DNA of 64,000 nucleotides from Streptomyces sp. MJM8645 (GCF_001625365.1 NZ_LJJF01000001.1:2736501-2800500); one strand, 5' to 3'. Positions 8,644-21,743 are shown, numbered from the stretch's first letter. Notes: generated by a model from the letters alone, not told the origin. Program-made: numbers and translations.

Positions 8644-10133
8644 AGTGCCGGTGCCTCCTCCAGCAGGGTGTGCCCCCACTTGTCGTTGAGTGCGGCCTCG
8701 ACGGCGCCGCCCACCCGGTACAGGCGGTCGTCCGCCATCGCGGGTGCGATGATCTGCAGGCCGACCGGGAGATTGTCCTCCGGGGCCAGACCGCAGGGCA
8801 GCGACATGGCCGCGTTGCCCGCGAGGTTCGACGGAATCGTGCAGAGGTCGGCCAGGTACATCGCCATCGGGTCGTCGGCGCGCTCGCCGATCGGGAAGGC
8901 GGTGGTCGGCGTGGTCGGCGAGACCAGCACGTCCACGCCCGCGAAGGCGGCGTCGAAGTCGCGCGAGATGAGCGTGCGGACCTTCTGGGCCGAGCCGTAG
9001 TAGGCGTCGTAGTAGCCCGAGGAGAGGGCGTAGGTGCCGAGGATGATGCGGCGCTTGACCTCGGGGCCGAAGCCGGCCTCGCGGGTCAGGGCGGTGACGT
9101 CCTCGGCCGAGCGGGAGCCGTCGTCGCCGACCCGCAGGCCGTAGCGCATCGCGTCGAAACGGGCCAGGTTGGACGAGGCCTCGCTGGGCGCGATCAGGTA
9201 GTACGCCGGCAGCGCCAGGGTGAAGGACGGGCAGGAGACCTCGACGACCTCGGCGCCCAGCTCGCGCAGCAGCTCCACCGACTCGTTGAAGCGCTCCATC
9301 ACGCCGGCCTGGTAGCCCTCGCCGGCGAACTCCTTGACCACGCCGATCCGCATGCCGCGCACGTCGCGCAGCTTGGCGGCCTCGACCACGGCCGGGACGG
9401 GCGCGTCGATCGAGGTGGAGTCCAGCGGGTCGTACCCGGCGATGGCCTCGTGCAGCAGCGCCGCGTCCAGCACGGTGCGGGCGCACGGGCCGCCCTGGTC
9501 CAGCGAGGACGAGAAGGCGACCAGGCCGTAGCGGGAGACCGAGCCGTAGGTCGGCTTGACGCCGACGGTGCCGGTGACGGCACCGGGCTGGCGGATCGAG
9601 CCGCCGGTGTCGGTGCCGATCGCCAGCGGGGCCTCGAAGGCGGCCAGCGCGGCGGCCGAGCCGCCGCCGGAGCCGCCGGGGATGCGGGAGAGGTCCCACG
9701 GGTTGCCGGTCGTGCCGTAGGCGGAGTTCTCGGTGGAGGAGCCCATCGCGAACTCGTCCATGTTGGTCTTGCCGAGGATGACCACGCCGGCGTCCTTGAG
9801 ACGGGTGGTCAGCGTGGCGTCGTACGGCGGGATCCAGCCTTCGAGGATCTTGGAGCCGCAGGTGGTCGGCACGCCCTTGGTGGTGAAGACGTCCTTCAGC
9901 GCGAGCGGGACGCCGGCCAGCGGGCCCAGCTCCTCGCCCTTGGCGCGCTTCTCGTCGACGGCCTTGGCGGCGTTCAGCGCGCCCTCGGTGTCGACGTGCA
10001 GGAAGGCGTTGACCTTCTTGTCGACGGCGCCGATGCGGTCCAGGTGCGCCTGCGCCACCTCGACGGCGGACACCTCGCCCTTGGCGATGGCGGAAGCCGT
10101 CTCAGCGGCGGTGTACTTGATCAACTCGGTCAT
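8640..10133 (-). CDS. gatA: Aspartyl/glutamyl-tRNA amidotransferase subunit A
   Basis: Amidase-signature glutaminase of GatCAB: it releases ammonia from glutamine for channeling to GatB. 497 residues, typical length. The catalytic Lys lies in [12 protein letters not shown] (K80), and the glycine/serine-rich signature [13 protein letters not shown] plus [11 protein letters not shown] supply the Ser-cisSer-Lys triad. The ATG at 10133 is 5 bp after the gatC stop, and the stop overlaps the next small gene by 4 bp, so the four genes form one operon. Confidence 0.97.
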   Translation of the reverse strand: MTELIKYTAAETASAIAKGEVSAVEVAQAHLDRIGAVDKKVNAFLHVDTEGALNAAKAVDEKRAKGEELGPLAGVPLALKDVFTTKGVPTTCGSKILEGWIPPYDATLTTRLKDAGVVILGKTNMDEFAMGSSTENSAYGTTGNPWDLSRIPGGSGGGSAAALAAFEAPLAIGTDTGGSIRQPGAVTGTVGVKPTYGSVSRYGLVAFSSSLDQGGPCARTVLDAALLHEAIAGYDPLDSTSIDAPVPAVVEAAKLRDVRGMRIGVVKEFAGEGYQAGVMERFNESVELLRELGAEVVEVSCPSFTLALPAYYLIAPSEASSNLARFDAMRYGLRVGDDGSRSAEDVTALTREAGFGPEVKRRIILGTYALSSGYYDAYYGSAQKVRTLISRDFDAAFAGVDVLVSPTTPTTAFPIGERADDPMAMYLADLCTIPSNLAGNAAMSLPCGLAPEDNLPVGLQIIAPAMADDRLYRVGGAVEAALNDKWGHTLLEEAPAL

Positions 10134-10138
10134 CTCGG

Positions 10139-10435
10139 TCAGTCCTCCCCGAGGATCTGGGGCACGCGGAAACGCTGCTCCTCGGCGGCGGGGGCGCCGG
10201 ACAGCGCCTGCTCCGGGGTGAGCGACGGCCGCACCTCGTCCGCGCGCATCACGTTGGTCAGCGGGAGCGGGTGGGAGGTCGGCGGGACGTCCTGTCCGGC
10301 GACCTCGGAAACGCGGGCGACCGCGCCGATGATCACGTCGAGCTGCTCGGCGAAGTGGTCCAGCTCTTCGGGCTTCAGCTCAAGACGCGACAGCCGGGCG
10401 AGGTGGGCGACCTCCTCGCGCGTGATGCCAGGCAT
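10139..10435 (-). CDS. gatC: Aspartyl/glutamyl-tRNA amidotransferase subunit C
   Basis: Small stabilising subunit that wraps around the GatA-GatB interface. 98 residues; typical GatC N-terminus ([20 protein letters not shown]) and C-terminal [10 protein letters not shown]. It is the first gene of the gat operon on the minus strand. The 163 bp from 10436 to the stop of the GGDEF/EAL gene at 10599 holds its upstream region; I see no other gene there. Confidence 0.95.
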   Translation of the reverse strand: MPGITREEVAHLARLSRLELKPEELDHFAEQLDVIIGAVARVSEVAGQDVPPTSHPLPLTNVMRADEVRPSLTPEQALSGAPAAEEQRFRVPQILGED

Positions 10436-10598
10436 GCAGCGATCCTCAGGGTGAGTTCTGGTGAGGCCCGGCGCCGCGCGCAGGCGGTGCCGGGCCCGGG
10501 CAGGAGCAACCGGTCCGGTGCTCCGTCCTCGTGGTCTTTGGACCCCATCCTATGGGGCCCGGCCCGGCCACCGGCCAACGAGTAAGCGTGTGCGCCCG

Positions 10599-12482
10599 TC
10601 ACTGCGGCCTGGTGCGGGCCCAACTCTGCGTGCCCGGCGCCTTGATCTCGATCTGCGCGGCCGACACGGGCTGGGGCGCGGGCGCGGCCTGGACCGTCTG
10701 AACGGCCTGCACGGCCTGCGGGAGCGTCGGGGGCAGCACGGGGGGCAGCACCGGCGGGAGGGTCGACGGCAGCACCGGCGCGATGGCCTGCTGGACCACC
10801 GGCTGGGCGGCCGGCGGCAGCACCGGCTGGACCGGCAGGCCCTGGCCCCCCTGCACCGCGTGGAGCGCCGACGGCAGCCGGCCCGGCGGGGGGACCAGCC
10901 GCTCCACCGGCGGGGCGCCGGTGCGGTGCACCCGCAGCCAGGCGGTGGCCTGCTCGGCCGGCAGCGCGGCCGACACCAGCCAGCCCTGGACGGCGTCCAC
11001 GCCCATGCAGTGCAGCCGCTCCCAGGTCTCGTCGTCCTCGACGCCCTCGGCGACCACGGTCAGGCCCAGCGAGTGGGCGAGCTCCACCGAGCAGCGCACC
11101 ACCGCCGCGTCGTGGTCGTCGATGACCATCCGGGAGACGAAGGAGCGGTCGATCTTCAGCTCGCCGACCGGCAGGCTGCGCAGCCGCACCAGCGAGGAGT
11201 GGCCGGTCCCGAAGTCGTCCAGGGACATCCCGACGCCGTAACCGCGCAGTTCGGCGAGGGTGTCGGCGGCCCGGCGGGAGTCGTCCAGCAGCAGCCGTTC
11301 GGTGATCTCCAGCTGGAGCGCGTGGGCCGGCACCTGGTGGCGGACGAGGTGGCCGGCGACGCGCTGGGCGAAGCCGGGGTTGAGCACGTCGCGCGGGGAG
11401 ACGTTGACCGCGACCTGCACCTGGAGGCCCTGGTCCCGCCAGTAGGCGAGCTGCCCGACGGCGGCCTCCAGCACGTAGTCGGTGAGCCGGGGCATCAGGC
11501 CGCTGGACTCGGCGAGCCCGACGAACTCGTCCGGCGAGACCCGGCCCTGGCCGGGGCGCTCCCAGCGCAGCAGCGCCTCCAGGCCGACCACCCGGCCGTC
11601 GAAGGCCACCTTGGGCTGGTAGTGCAGCTGCACCTCGCCGGTCTCCAGGGCCCGCCGCAGGTCGCCGAGCAGCCCTATCCGGTACGGCGTGTCGGCGTCC
11701 TGGGTCTCGTCGTACTGCGCGACGCCGCTGCAACCGCGCTGGGCGTGGCCCATCGCCACGTCGGCGCGGCGCAGCAGCGCCTCGGCGTCCTGGGCGTGCT
11801 GCGGGTAGACGCAGACGCCGGCGCTGGCCTCCAGCACGAGCAGCAGCCCGTCCAGCCGGATCGGCGCGGCGAGTTCGGCGATCAGCGCCTTGGCGACCCG
11901 CTCCAGGCTGTCCGGGCAGTTGATGCCGGGCAGCAGCACGGCGAACTCGTCGCCGCCCATCCGGGCCACCATCGGGCGGCCGCGCCGGTAGTTCCGGGGC
12001 AGGCCGGCGAAGACGTCGTCGATGGACTCCCGGGTGGCGCTGCCGGCCGGGCCTCCGGAGCGCAGCGCGCGGTGCAGCCGGCGGGCGATGTGCACCAGCA
12101 GCCGGTCGCCGGCGGTGTGACCGAGGGTGTCGTTGAGCGATCGGAAGCGATCGAGATCGAGCAGGATGAGACCGACGCTGTAGCCTTCCGCACGCTCCGC
12201 GATCGCCTCCTGGGCGGCCATCAACAGGGCCTGACGGTTGGGCAGATCCGTCAGCGGGTCGGTCAGCTGGTCACGGGCGCGGTCGCGGGCGATCCGCCAG
12301 GCGGCGACCAGCACCGCCAGCGGCACCGCGAACAGCGGCAGCAGTTCGGGCTCGTACCGGTAGACCAGGACGGCCAGCGGGATGAGCGGCGCGGCACCGG
12401 CCAGCAGCACGCCGAGCAGCAGGACCGCACCTGCTACCCCCTGCGGCGGGCGTGTGGGCGCACCGCCGGTCGTACGATCCAT
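10599..12482 (-). CDS. rmdB: Membrane-anchored GGDEF-EAL c-di-GMP enzyme, RmdB-like
   Basis: 627 residues, start ATG 12482 with GGAGG 9 nt upstream. The N-terminus holds about two hydrophobic segments (GAVLLLGVLLAGAAPLIPL and LLPLFAVPLAVLVAA), then GGDEF (MGGDEFAVLLPG) and EAL. Every EAL catalytic motif is present: LEALLRW, VNVSPRD, LEITERLL, LDDFGTGHSSL, KIDRSFV and VAEGVED, so phosphodiesterase activity is expected. An I-site RxxD directly before GGDEF is not evident; the region carries a Gly/Arg-rich insertion instead. The C-terminus is a Pro/Val/Gln-rich low-complexity tail. Its place between gat and ligA matches the gene I recall as rmdB (SCO5495), which affects aerial development; the symbol rests on that synteny. 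Confidence 0.85.
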   Translation of the reverse strand: MDRTTGGAPTRPPQGVAGAVLLLGVLLAGAAPLIPLAVLVYRYEPELLPLFAVPLAVLVAAWRIARDRARDQLTDPLTDLPNRQALLMAAQEAIAERAEGYSVGLILLDLDRFRSLNDTLGHTAGDRLLVHIARRLHRALRSGGPAGSATRESIDDVFAGLPRNYRRGRPMVARMGGDEFAVLLPGINCPDSLERVAKALIAELAAPIRLDGLLLVLEASAGVCVYPQHAQDAEALLRRADVAMGHAQRGCSGVAQYDETQDADTPYRIGLLGDLRRALETGEVQLHYQPKVAFDGRVVGLEALLRWERPGQGRVSPDEFVGLAESSGLMPRLTDYVLEAAVGQLAYWRDQGLQVQVAVNVSPRDVLNPGFAQRVAGHLVRHQVPAHALQLEITERLLLDDSRRAADTLAELRGYGVGMSLDDFGTGHSSLVRLRSLPVGELKIDRSFVSRMVIDDHDAAVVRCSVELAHSLGLTVVAEGVEDDETWERLHCMGVDAVQGWLVSAALPAEQATAWLRVHRTGAPPVERLVPPPGRLPSALHAVQGGQGLPVQPVLPPAAQPVVQQAIAPVLPSTLPPVLPPVLPPTLPQAVQAVQTVQAAPAPQPVSAAQIEIKAPGTQSWARTRPQ

Positions 12483-12691
12483 AAGCCCTGTCCTCCGTCG
12501 GGCCCGCCCCGTCAGGCCGCCTTACGGTGAGGCACCGTGCCGGTACCGACAGCTGCCGGGCATGGAGCGACCCCGCGGAGCACCGGCTCAGCCGGTGCCC
12601 CCACCCCTGCTGACACTCTGTTGCGCTCCAGGGTATGCCGGGGTCCACCCGGTGGGCAGACTTTCGGACAACCGGAAACGCGCCACCGCGC

Positions 12692-12741
12692 CCGGGTGTC
12701 GCACAGTGACACAATGCCCGCTTTCACGGTGCGACACCCGG
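12692..12741. terminator. 13-bp stem hairpin between ligA and the GGDEF/EAL gene
   Basis: CCGGGTGTCGCAC (12692-12704) is exactly complementary to GTGCGACACCCGG (12729-12741), with a 24-nt loop. It lies about 40 bp past the ligA stop and 210 bp before the GGDEF/EAL start, so ligA termination is the simplest role. Part of it (12696-12710; on the minus strand GTCACTGTGCGACAC) also resembles a BldD box at 7 of 9 fixed positions. The remaining 12483-12691 shows no gene. Confidence 0.6.
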
Positions 12742-12777
12742 TGACGTTGCATCAGGACGATAACAAGACGGGTTCGG

Positions 12778-16105
<3,328 letters not shown>

Positions 16106-16140
16106 CCGCCCGAGCCTAGTGCGCCGCCGCCCCGGCGAGG

Positions 16141-16830
16141 TCAGCGCCCGGGGCGGACGGTGATGTCGGTGAGCTCCGCGTCGCGGGAGGCGTCCAGGGC
16201 GGCGAGGATCGCCTTCACCACCGACTCCGGGGCGATGAAGCGGTCCTCGTCGTAGGCCTTGCCCTCCTGCTGGTGCACCTTGGCCTGCATCGCGGTGGCG
16301 GTGCGGCCCGGGTAGACCGAGGTGACCCGGACGCCGTTCGCGTGCTCCTCCTGGCGCAGCGCGTCGGCGAGCGCCTTGAGGCCGTGCTTGCTCGCCGCGT
16401 AGGCCGACCACTCGGCGGAGGCGCTCAGGCCCGCACCGGAGTTGACGAACACCACGTGCCCCTTGACCAGGCGCAGCGAGGGCAGCAGGAGCCGGGTCAG
16501 CTCGGCGGGGGCGACCAGGTTGACGGCCAGGGTGCTCTGCCAGGCCTTGACCGGCAGCTCGCCGACCGCACCCAGCTCCACCATGCCCGCGACGTGCAGG
16601 AGGGAGTCGAGCTCGACGGGCAGCGCCTGGTGGCCGAGGGCCCAGGAGAGCTTGGCCGGGTCGCCGAGGTCGCCGACCAGGGTCTGCGCCCCGGGGAAGC
16701 GCTCGCGCAGTTCGGCGGCGCGGCGGGCGTCGCGGGCCAACAGCCAGAGGTCGTCGCCGCGCTCGGCGAGACGCTCGGCCAGGACGGCGCCGATGCCGGA
16801 GCCGGCGCCGGTGATCAGATGTGCAGCCAT
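16141..16830 (-). CDS. Short-chain dehydrogenase/reductase
   Basis: 229 residues. Classical SDR: the N-terminal nucleotide-binding TGAGSGIGAVLAERLAERG, a VNLVAPAELTRLLLPS segment, catalytic Ser in FVNSGAGLSAS and YAASKHGLKAL supplying Tyr and Lys. The start ATG 16830 lies 13 bp past the stop of the LOG-family gene and has no Shine-Dalgarno, so it is probably read by coupling. Substrate unknown; closest in outline to the YciK/YdfG-like group. Confidence 0.9.
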   Translation of the reverse strand: MAAHLITGAGSGIGAVLAERLAERGDDLWLLARDARRAAELRERFPGAQTLVGDLGDPAKLSWALGHQALPVELDSLLHVAGMVELGAVGELPVKAWQSTLAVNLVAPAELTRLLLPSLRLVKGHVVFVNSGAGLSASAEWSAYAASKHGLKALADALRQEEHANGVRVTSVYPGRTATAMQAKVHQQEGKAYDEDRFIAPESVVKAILAALDASRDAELTDITVRPGR

Positions 16831-16843
16831 GGTGCTGATCTAA

Positions 16844-17368
16844 TCAGGCCTTGAGCTGCTCAAACACCTGAGCCGGGGTGTCGGCGAAGCTGATCAGCTC
16901 GGCGAGCGGGCGCGGCAGGAAGCCCTCGGTGTCCATCCGCTCCATCTGCGTGCGCAGGCCCGCGTAGAAGCCCTCGGTATCCAGGACGATCACCGGCTTG
17001 TCGAACATGCCGTGCTTCTTGAGCTCCAGCACCTCGGTCACCTCGTCGAGGGTGCCCAGCCCGCCGACCAGCACGACGATCGCGTCCGCCCGGGCGGCCA
17101 GCTCCGCCTTCCGCTCGGCGAGGTCCTCGGTCATCACCAACTCGTCGGCGCCGACGTACCCCTTGTGCCTCAGCATCTCGACGAGCACCCCGACCAGCCT
17201 GCCGCCCGCCGCCTTCACCTCATCGGCCAGCAGCCCCATCAGCCCGGCGTTCGAGCCGCCCCACACCAGGGTGTGTCCGCCCTCGCCGAGGAGCCGCGCG
17301 AACTCGGCGGCGGGAGCGGAGTAGCGGTCGTCGAGCGAGTACGCGGAGCAGAAGACGCAGATATTCAT
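16844..17368 (-). CDS. LOG-family (TIGR00730) Rossmann-fold protein, probable nucleotide 5'-monophosphate phosphoribohydrolase
   Basis: 174 residues. The family cleaves the N-glycosidic bond of (cytokinin) riboside monophosphates. Diagnostic features: ICVFCSAYS at the N-terminus, VWGGSNAGLMG and the family PGGxGTxxE motif, here VGGLGTLDEVTEVL, so the leading Pro is Val but Gly-Gly, Thr and Glu are kept. AGGTAG lies about 6 nt before the ATG. It sits in a run of minus-strand genes with mnmA 47 bp upstream. True substrate unproven; annotations as lysine decarboxylase for this family are historical errors. Confidence 0.9.
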   Translation of the reverse strand: MNICVFCSAYSLDDRYSAPAAEFARLLGEGGHTLVWGGSNAGLMGLLADEVKAAGGRLVGVLVEMLRHKGYVGADELVMTEDLAERKAELAARADAIVVLVGGLGTLDEVTEVLELKKHGMFDKPVIVLDTEGFYAGLRTQMERMDTEGFLPRPLAELISFADTPAQVFEQLKA

Positions 17369-17415
17369 AGTGCTACCTGGTCTATCACGCGGGCCTGGCC
17401 TCGCTCACCCCGGTT

Positions 17416-18552
17416 TCAGGCGCGGACGGCCGGGCGCTCGGTGGCGGCGATGGTGGCGGAGCCGACGACGCGGGTGCCGTCGTACAGGACGACGGCCTGG
17501 CCGGGGGCGATGCCGCGGACGGGGGTGTCCAACTGCACCCGCAGCTCGCCGTCCACGACCGACGCGCTCACCGGCACCTCCTCGCCGTGGGCGCGCAGTT
17601 GGGCGGTGTACCGGCCGTCGGCGAGCGGCTCGGTGCCGCACCAGCGCGGCCGGATCGCGGTGAGCCCGGTGACGTCCAGGCCCTCCAGCGGGCCGACGGT
17701 CACGGTGTTGTCGACCGGCGAGATGTCGAGGACGTAGCGGGGCTTGCCGTCCGCGGCGGGCCGGCCGATCCGCAGGCCCTTGCGCTGGCCGATGGTGAAG
17801 CCGTACGCCCCGTCGTGCTCGCCGAGCTTGGTGCCGTCGGCGTCGAGGATGTCGCCGGTGGCGGTGCCGAGGTGCTTGGCCAGGAAGCCCTGGGTGTCGC
17901 CGTCGGCGATGAAGCAGATGTCGTGGCTGTCCGGCTTCTTGGCGACGGCCAGGCCGCGGCGCTCGGCCTCCTCGCGGATGGCGTCCTTGGTGGTGTCGCC
18001 GAGCGGGAAGAGGGAGTGGGCGAGCTGGTCCGCGTCCAGCACACCGAGCACGTAGGACTGGTCCTTGGCGGCGTCGACGGCGCGGTGCAGCTGGCGCTCC
18101 CCGGACGGCAGGTCGACGATCCGGGCGTAGTGGCCGGTGCAGACCGCGTCGAAGCCGAGCGCGATCGCCTTGTCGAGCAGCGCGGCGAACTTGATCTTCT
18201 CGTTGCAGCGCAGGCAGGGATTGGGGGTGCGGCCGGCCGCGTACTCGGCGACGAAGTCGTCGATGACGTCCTCGCGGAAGCGCTCGGCGAGGTCCCAGAC
18301 GTAGAACGGGATGCCGATCACGTCGGCCGCGCGCCACGCGTCCCGGGAGTCCTCGATGGTGCAGCAGCCGCGGGCCCCGGTGCGGAAGGACTGCGGGTTG
18401 GCGGACAGCGCCAGGTGGACGCCCGTCACCTCGTGCCCCGCCTCGGCGGCACGGGCGGCGGCGACGGCGGAGTCGACGCCGCCGGACATCGCCGCGAGCA
18501 CGCGCAGACGGCCGGTGGACGGAGCGGTCGGGGCACCCGGGAAGTCAGTCAT
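17416..18552 (-). CDS. mnmA: tRNA-specific 2-thiouridylase MnmA
   Basis: Adenylates and thiolates U34 of tRNA-Lys, -Glu and -Gln to 2-thiouridine. 378 residues. The PP-loop [16 protein letters not shown] binds [15 protein letters not shown] carries the first catalytic Cys region and the [16 protein letters not shown] stretch the second. The cysteine desulfurase gene lies 51 bp upstream on the same strand, giving a self-contained sulfur relay. Confidence 0.95.
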   Translation of the reverse strand: MTDFPGAPTAPSTGRLRVLAAMSGGVDSAVAAARAAEAGHEVTGVHLALSANPQSFRTGARGCCTIEDSRDAWRAADVIGIPFYVWDLAERFREDVIDDFVAEYAAGRTPNPCLRCNEKIKFAALLDKAIALGFDAVCTGHYARIVDLPSGERQLHRAVDAAKDQSYVLGVLDADQLAHSLFPLGDTTKDAIREEAERRGLAVAKKPDSHDICFIADGDTQGFLAKHLGTATGDILDADGTKLGEHDGAYGFTIGQRKGLRIGRPAADGKPRYVLDISPVDNTVTVGPLEGLDVTGLTAIRPRWCGTEPLADGRYTAQLRAHGEEVPVSASVVDGELRVQLDTPVRGIAPGQAVVLYDGTRVVGSATIAATERPAVRA

Positions 18553-18603
18553 GGTGACTACAAGAGTACGGGGCCGCCGTACATGCCCGACCGCCCGGAG
18601 GAA

Positions 18604-19785
18604 CTACCGCCGCACCGCCGCCAGACCCGCGTTGCGGGCCCGCTGGACGGCCGGGGCGATGGCCGCGACCAGCGCCGTCACGTCCTCGCGCACCGAGGTG
18701 TGCCCGAGCGAGAACCGCAGCGAGGCCCGGGCCAGCGCCGGGTCGACGCCCATCGCGAGCAGCACGTGGCTGGGCTGCGGCACCCCGGCCGAGCAGGCCG
18801 AGCCGGTGGAGCACTCGATGCCCTGGGCGTCGAGCAGCATCAGCAGCGCGTCGCCCTCGCAGCCGGGGAAGGAGAAGTGCGCGTTGGCGGGCAGCCGCCC
18901 CTCGGCGGCCGGGTCGCCGTTGAGCACCGCGGCGGGGACGGCGGCCAGCACGGCGGCGATCAGCTCGTCGCGCAGCGCGCCGAGCACGACCGCGTGCTCC
19001 GGCTGGCGCTCGACCGCGAGGGCCGCGGCGGTGGCGAAGCCGGCGGCGGCGGGCGCGTCCAGGGTGCCGGAGCGGACGTCGCGCTCCTGGCCGCCGCCGT
19101 GCAGCAGCGGGACGGGCGCGGCGCCGCGCGAGAGCAGCAGCGCGCCGATGCCGAACGGGCCGCCGATCTTGTGCCCGGTGACGGTGAGCGCGGTGAGCCC
19201 CGACCCGGCGAAGGAGACCGGGACCTGCCCGAGCGCCTGCACCGCGTCGGCGTGCATCGGGATGCCGTACTCGGCCGCGACGGCGGCGAGTTCGCGCACC
19301 GGCTGGACGGTGCCGACCTCGTTGTTGGCCCACATCACGGTGACCAGCGCGACCGAGTGCGGGTCCCGCTCGATCGCCTCGCGCAGCGCCTGCGGGTGCA
19401 CCCGGCCGAGCGGGTCGACCGGCAGGTACTCGACGTCGGCGCCCTCGTGCTCGGAGAGCCAGTGCACCGCGTCCAGCACCGCGTGGTGCTCGACCGGGCT
19501 GCACAGCACCCGGGTGCGGGCCGGGTCGGCGCCCCGGCGGGCCCAGTACAGGCCCTTGACGGCGAGGTTGTCGGACTCGGTGCCCCCGCCGGTGAGCACG
19601 ATCTCGCTCGGGCGGGCGCCCAGCGAGTCGGCCAGCGACTCGCGGGCCTCCTCGACCACCCGGCGGGCCCGGCGGCCGGCCGCGTGCAGGGACGAGGCGT
19701 TGCCGACCACCCCCAGGTGCGCCGACATCGCGGCGATCGCCTCGGGCAGCATCGGCGTGGTCGCCGCATGGTCCAGGTATGGCAT
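18604..19785 (-). CDS. Cysteine desulfurase (IscS/NifS-like, class V aminotransferase)
   Basis: PLP enzyme converting cysteine to alanine plus an enzyme persulfide. 393 residues. [12 protein letters not shown] is the classic N-terminus; HADAVQALG binds PLP phosphate, [11 protein letters not shown] holds the Schiff-base Lys, and [12 protein letters not shown] holds the persulfide Cys on its mobile loop. Start taken at ATG 19785; ATG 19791 adds two residues. No Shine-Dalgarno is visible and a TACAAT box lies 9 nt upstream, so the message may be leaderless or nearly so. The sulfur most likely goes to MnmA encoded next in the operon; iron-sulfur assembly is an alternative. Confidence 0.93.
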   Translation of the reverse strand: MPYLDHAATTPMLPEAIAAMSAHLGVVGNASSLHAAGRRARRVVEEARESLADSLGARPSEIVLTGGGTESDNLAVKGLYWARRGADPARTRVLCSPVEHHAVLDAVHWLSEHEGADVEYLPVDPLGRVHPQALREAIERDPHSVALVTVMWANNEVGTVQPVRELAAVAAEYGIPMHADAVQALGQVPVSFAGSGLTALTVTGHKIGGPFGIGALLLSRGAAPVPLLHGGGQERDVRSGTLDAPAAAGFATAAALAVERQPEHAVVLGALRDELIAAVLAAVPAAVLNGDPAAEGRLPANAHFSFPGCEGDALLMLLDAQGIECSTGSACSAGVPQPSHVLLAMGVDPALARASLRFSLGHTSVREDVTALVAAIAPAVQRARNAGLAAVRR

Positions 19786-19794
19786 AACCATCCG

Positions 19795-19800
19795 ATTGTA
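19795..19800 (-). promoter_or_regulatory. Candidate -10 element for the cysteine desulfurase-mnmA operon
   Basis: TACAAT on the minus strand ends 9 nt before ATG 19785 (3 nt before ATG 19791). A recognisable -35 hexamer is not evident. The short distance suggests a transcript with almost no leader. The remaining divergent gap to 20043 shows nothing else that I can name. Confidence 0.4.
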
Positions 19801-20043
19801 GAGGGCGCTTCCCGGGCCCCGTCCCGGTGTGCGCACCGATCCGGCCACCGGACGACTCCCGGACGTTACCCGGACCACGCGCCCACCGGACACCGGTGTC
19901 CGGCACCCGTTTGACCCGTCGCGCGGCCGAGCGGTTAGCCTGACGGACGCTTCCCGCGGACGGGCCCCGGCCCGGCCCGCGGGCACGGCCCGGGATCACG
20001 TCCCACTCTCACTTCCCATCGGCGTGGACAGGAGCGGTGCGCC

Positions 20044-20832
20044 ATGTCGCAGTCGGTCGACCGCGCCCTGACCCTGCTCGGGTCGCTCGGCGACGGGCCG
20101 GTCACCCTGGAGCAGGCCGCGACCAGCATCGGGGTGCACAAGTCCACCGCGCTGCGGCTGCTGCGCACCCTGGAGGAGCACGGCTTCGCGCAGCGCCAGC
20201 CCGATCTGCGCTACCGCCTCGGCGGCCGGGTGCTCTCCCTGGCCCACCGGGCGCTGGAGGAGATCGACGTCCGGCAGGTCGCCGCGCCGTACCTGGCGGC
20301 GCTCAACGCGCGCTGCGGCTACACCGTCCAGCTGGCCGTGCTCCAGGACGGCGAGGTGCTGTACCTGGACGAGGTGGCCGGCAGCTGGGCCGGGCCGGGC
20401 GCCGCCCGGGCGTCCCGGATCGGGCGGCGGGCGCCGGCCGGCGGGACGGCGATCGGCCGGGTGCTGCTGGCCGGGCTTCCCGAGGACGGCACCCCCGACG
20501 AGGAGTTGCCGGCCGAACTGGCGGCGGTGCGGCTGCGGGGCTGGGCGGTGGAGTCGGCCGAGCACCGGGAGCCGGTGACGTGCGTGGCCGCGCCGGTGGC
20601 GGGCAGCGGCGGCCGGACGGTCGCGGCCTGCGCGCTGAGCGCCCCGGCGAGCCAGGTGCCGCTGGCCGAACTCGCCCGGATGGTGCCGGAACTGCTCTGC
20701 ACGGCGGAGGCGATCTCGCTCGCGTACGGCGGCTCGCCTACTCCTCGCTGGTGCGAGAACCGTTGCGGCGCCAGGCCCGCGGGGCGCGCCAGCCGTACTT
20801 CAACGCGAGCATCCGCAGCCCGAAGGCGGTGA
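20044..20832 (+). CDS. IclR-family transcriptional regulator
   Basis: 262 residues; ATG 20044 preceded by AGGAG. Winged HTH at residues 1-60 (VTLEQAATSIGVHKSTALRL, then TLEEHGFAQR) followed by an IclR effector domain (AAPYLAALNARCGYTVQLAV, then VLYLDEV). The family region ends near AEAISLAYGG; about 30 further residues, rich in Arg/Ser/Thr, are encoded by DNA that is antisense to the end of the TRIC gene. That extension looks like read-through past an ancestral stop. Ligand and targets are unknown; its divergence from the cysteine desulfurase gene leaves that promoter as a candidate. Confidence 0.9.
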   Translation: MSQSVDRALTLLGSLGDGPVTLEQAATSIGVHKSTALRLLRTLEEHGFAQRQPDLRYRLGGRVLSLAHRALEEIDVRQVAAPYLAALNARCGYTVQLAVLQDGEVLYLDEVAGSWAGPGAARASRIGRRAPAGGTAIGRVLLAGLPEDGTPDEELPAELAAVRLRGWAVESAEHREPVTCVAAPVAGSGGRTVAACALSAPASQVPLAELARMVPELLCTAEAISLAYGGSPTPRWCENRCGARPAGRASRTSTRASAARRR

Positions 20833-21397
20833 GCGCGGCGGCGGTGCCGGTGGCGCCGGTCAGCCGGTCGACGCCGATCAGCACCGCCACCAGGGCGGCG
20901 CCGACCAGGGCCGGGACGGCGTAGATCTCCCGGTCCCAGCGCAGCAGCGAGGGGATCTCGCCGGCCAGCACGTCACGGATCACCCCGCCGCCGGCCGCGG
21001 TGACCATGCCGAGGGCGACGGCCGACACCGCGCCGAGCCCGTAGTCGTGCGCCTTGGCGGTGCCGGTGACGCAGAACAGGCCGAGGCCGAGGGCGTCCAG
21101 GGTCTGCACCGCCCGGTTGATCCGCTCGACCTCGGGGTGCAGGAAGAACACCACCAGCGCGGCGACCAGCGGGGTGATGAAGTACCCGAGGTTGCTGAAC
21201 GCCGCGACGGGCGTCGCCCCGATCACCAGGTCCCGGATCACACCGCCGCCGAGCGCGGTGACCTCGGCCAGCACCGCGATGCCGAAGATGTCCATGTTCT
21301 TGCGGACGGCGAGCAGCCCTCCGGAGAGGGCGAAGACGAAGATGCCGACGAGGTCCAGCGACTGCTGCACGTCGGAGGGGAAGATCTGCGAGGTCAC
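20738..21397 (-). CDS. TRIC-type cation channel family (UPF0126) membrane protein
   Basis: 219 residues from GTG 21397. Two repeats of three helices characterise the family, each carrying a glycine triplet motif: TALGGGVIRDLVIG and TAAGGGVIRDVLAGEIPSLL. Prokaryotic homologues are trimeric K+/Na+-permeable channels; earlier annotations suggested glycine transport. The protein ends with a basic tail (WRAPRAWRRNGSR). A longer upstream frame exists, but the family N-terminus begins at about this start, which has no clear Shine-Dalgarno. Its last 95 bp overlap the IclR coding region in the opposite orientation. Confidence 0.9.
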   Translation of the reverse strand: MTSQIFPSDVQQSLDLVGIFVFALSGGLLAVRKNMDIFGIAVLAEVTALGGGVIRDLVIGATPVAAFSNLGYFITPLVAALVVFFLHPEVERINRAVQTLDALGLGLFCVTGTAKAHDYGLGAVSAVALGMVTAAGGGVIRDVLAGEIPSLLRWDREIYAVPALVGAALVAVLIGVDRLTGATGTAAALTAFGLRMLALKYGWRAPRAWRRNGSRTSEE

Positions 21398-21492
21398 CGA
21401 ACAACTATGACCCGTACGGACCCCTCCCCCCCTCCGCGTACGGCCGCGGGCCCGGGCGACAACCACCACCGGTCCGGACACTCTGCGCAGAG

Positions 21493-21521
21493 TTGACGTG
21501 AACACCAAATTTCGACATATT
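21493..21521 (+). promoter_or_regulatory. Candidate promoter of the MRYND peptide locus
   Basis: TTGACG (21493-21498) and CATATT (21516-21521) are separated by 17 bp, matching a housekeeping-sigma promoter at 5/6 and 4/6 positions. It lies at the start of an unusually AT-rich stretch (about 21480-21860) and would produce a leader of roughly 200 nt before the first pentapeptide gene. Confidence 0.5.
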
Positions 21522-21725
21522 CGCGAAATAATGCAGGTCGTGCGGTATGGGGAATACAATTCGCATTTCCCTCCCGAATTCGATGCACGCTTTGCCCGGG
21601 TTGGCTGGTTTGGGAAATTGATCCCGGAATTAACTCATGGACGGAGCCGAATGGCGGTGGTAGTTTCATTTCCATCGAGAGAAGCACCAGGGCTTCGAAC
21701 ATGAACAACCGGAGAGGAGACTCCC

Positions 21726-21743
21726 GTGCGCTACAACGACTGA
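21726..21743 (+). CDS. 18-nt pentapeptide gene, MRYND copy 1 (candidate RiPP precursor)
   Basis: GTG CGC TAC AAC GAC TGA encodes Met-Arg-Tyr-Asn-Asp. AGGAG (21715-21719, within GGAGAGGAG) lies 6 nt upstream, an excellent ribosome site. The same peptide is encoded again at 21839 with its own ribosome site, and a P450 gene and exporter follow on the same strand. This is the arrangement of biarylitide-type RiPPs, whose precursors are leaderless pentapeptides such as MRYYH encoded by 18-bp genes. Precursor status here is inferred from that architecture and from the exact duplication; a chance match of five codons twice within 113 bp, both with ribosome sites, is improbable. Residues 4 and 5 (Asn, Asp) differ from known members. 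Confidence 0.82.
   Translation: MRYND

Noticed and set aside
21498-21704. 68-codon + strand frame containing VRYGEYN, resembling an extended MRY peptide
   Set aside because: No ribosome site, rare-codon AT-rich composition, and it overlaps the candidate promoter; the RY match is probably chance.
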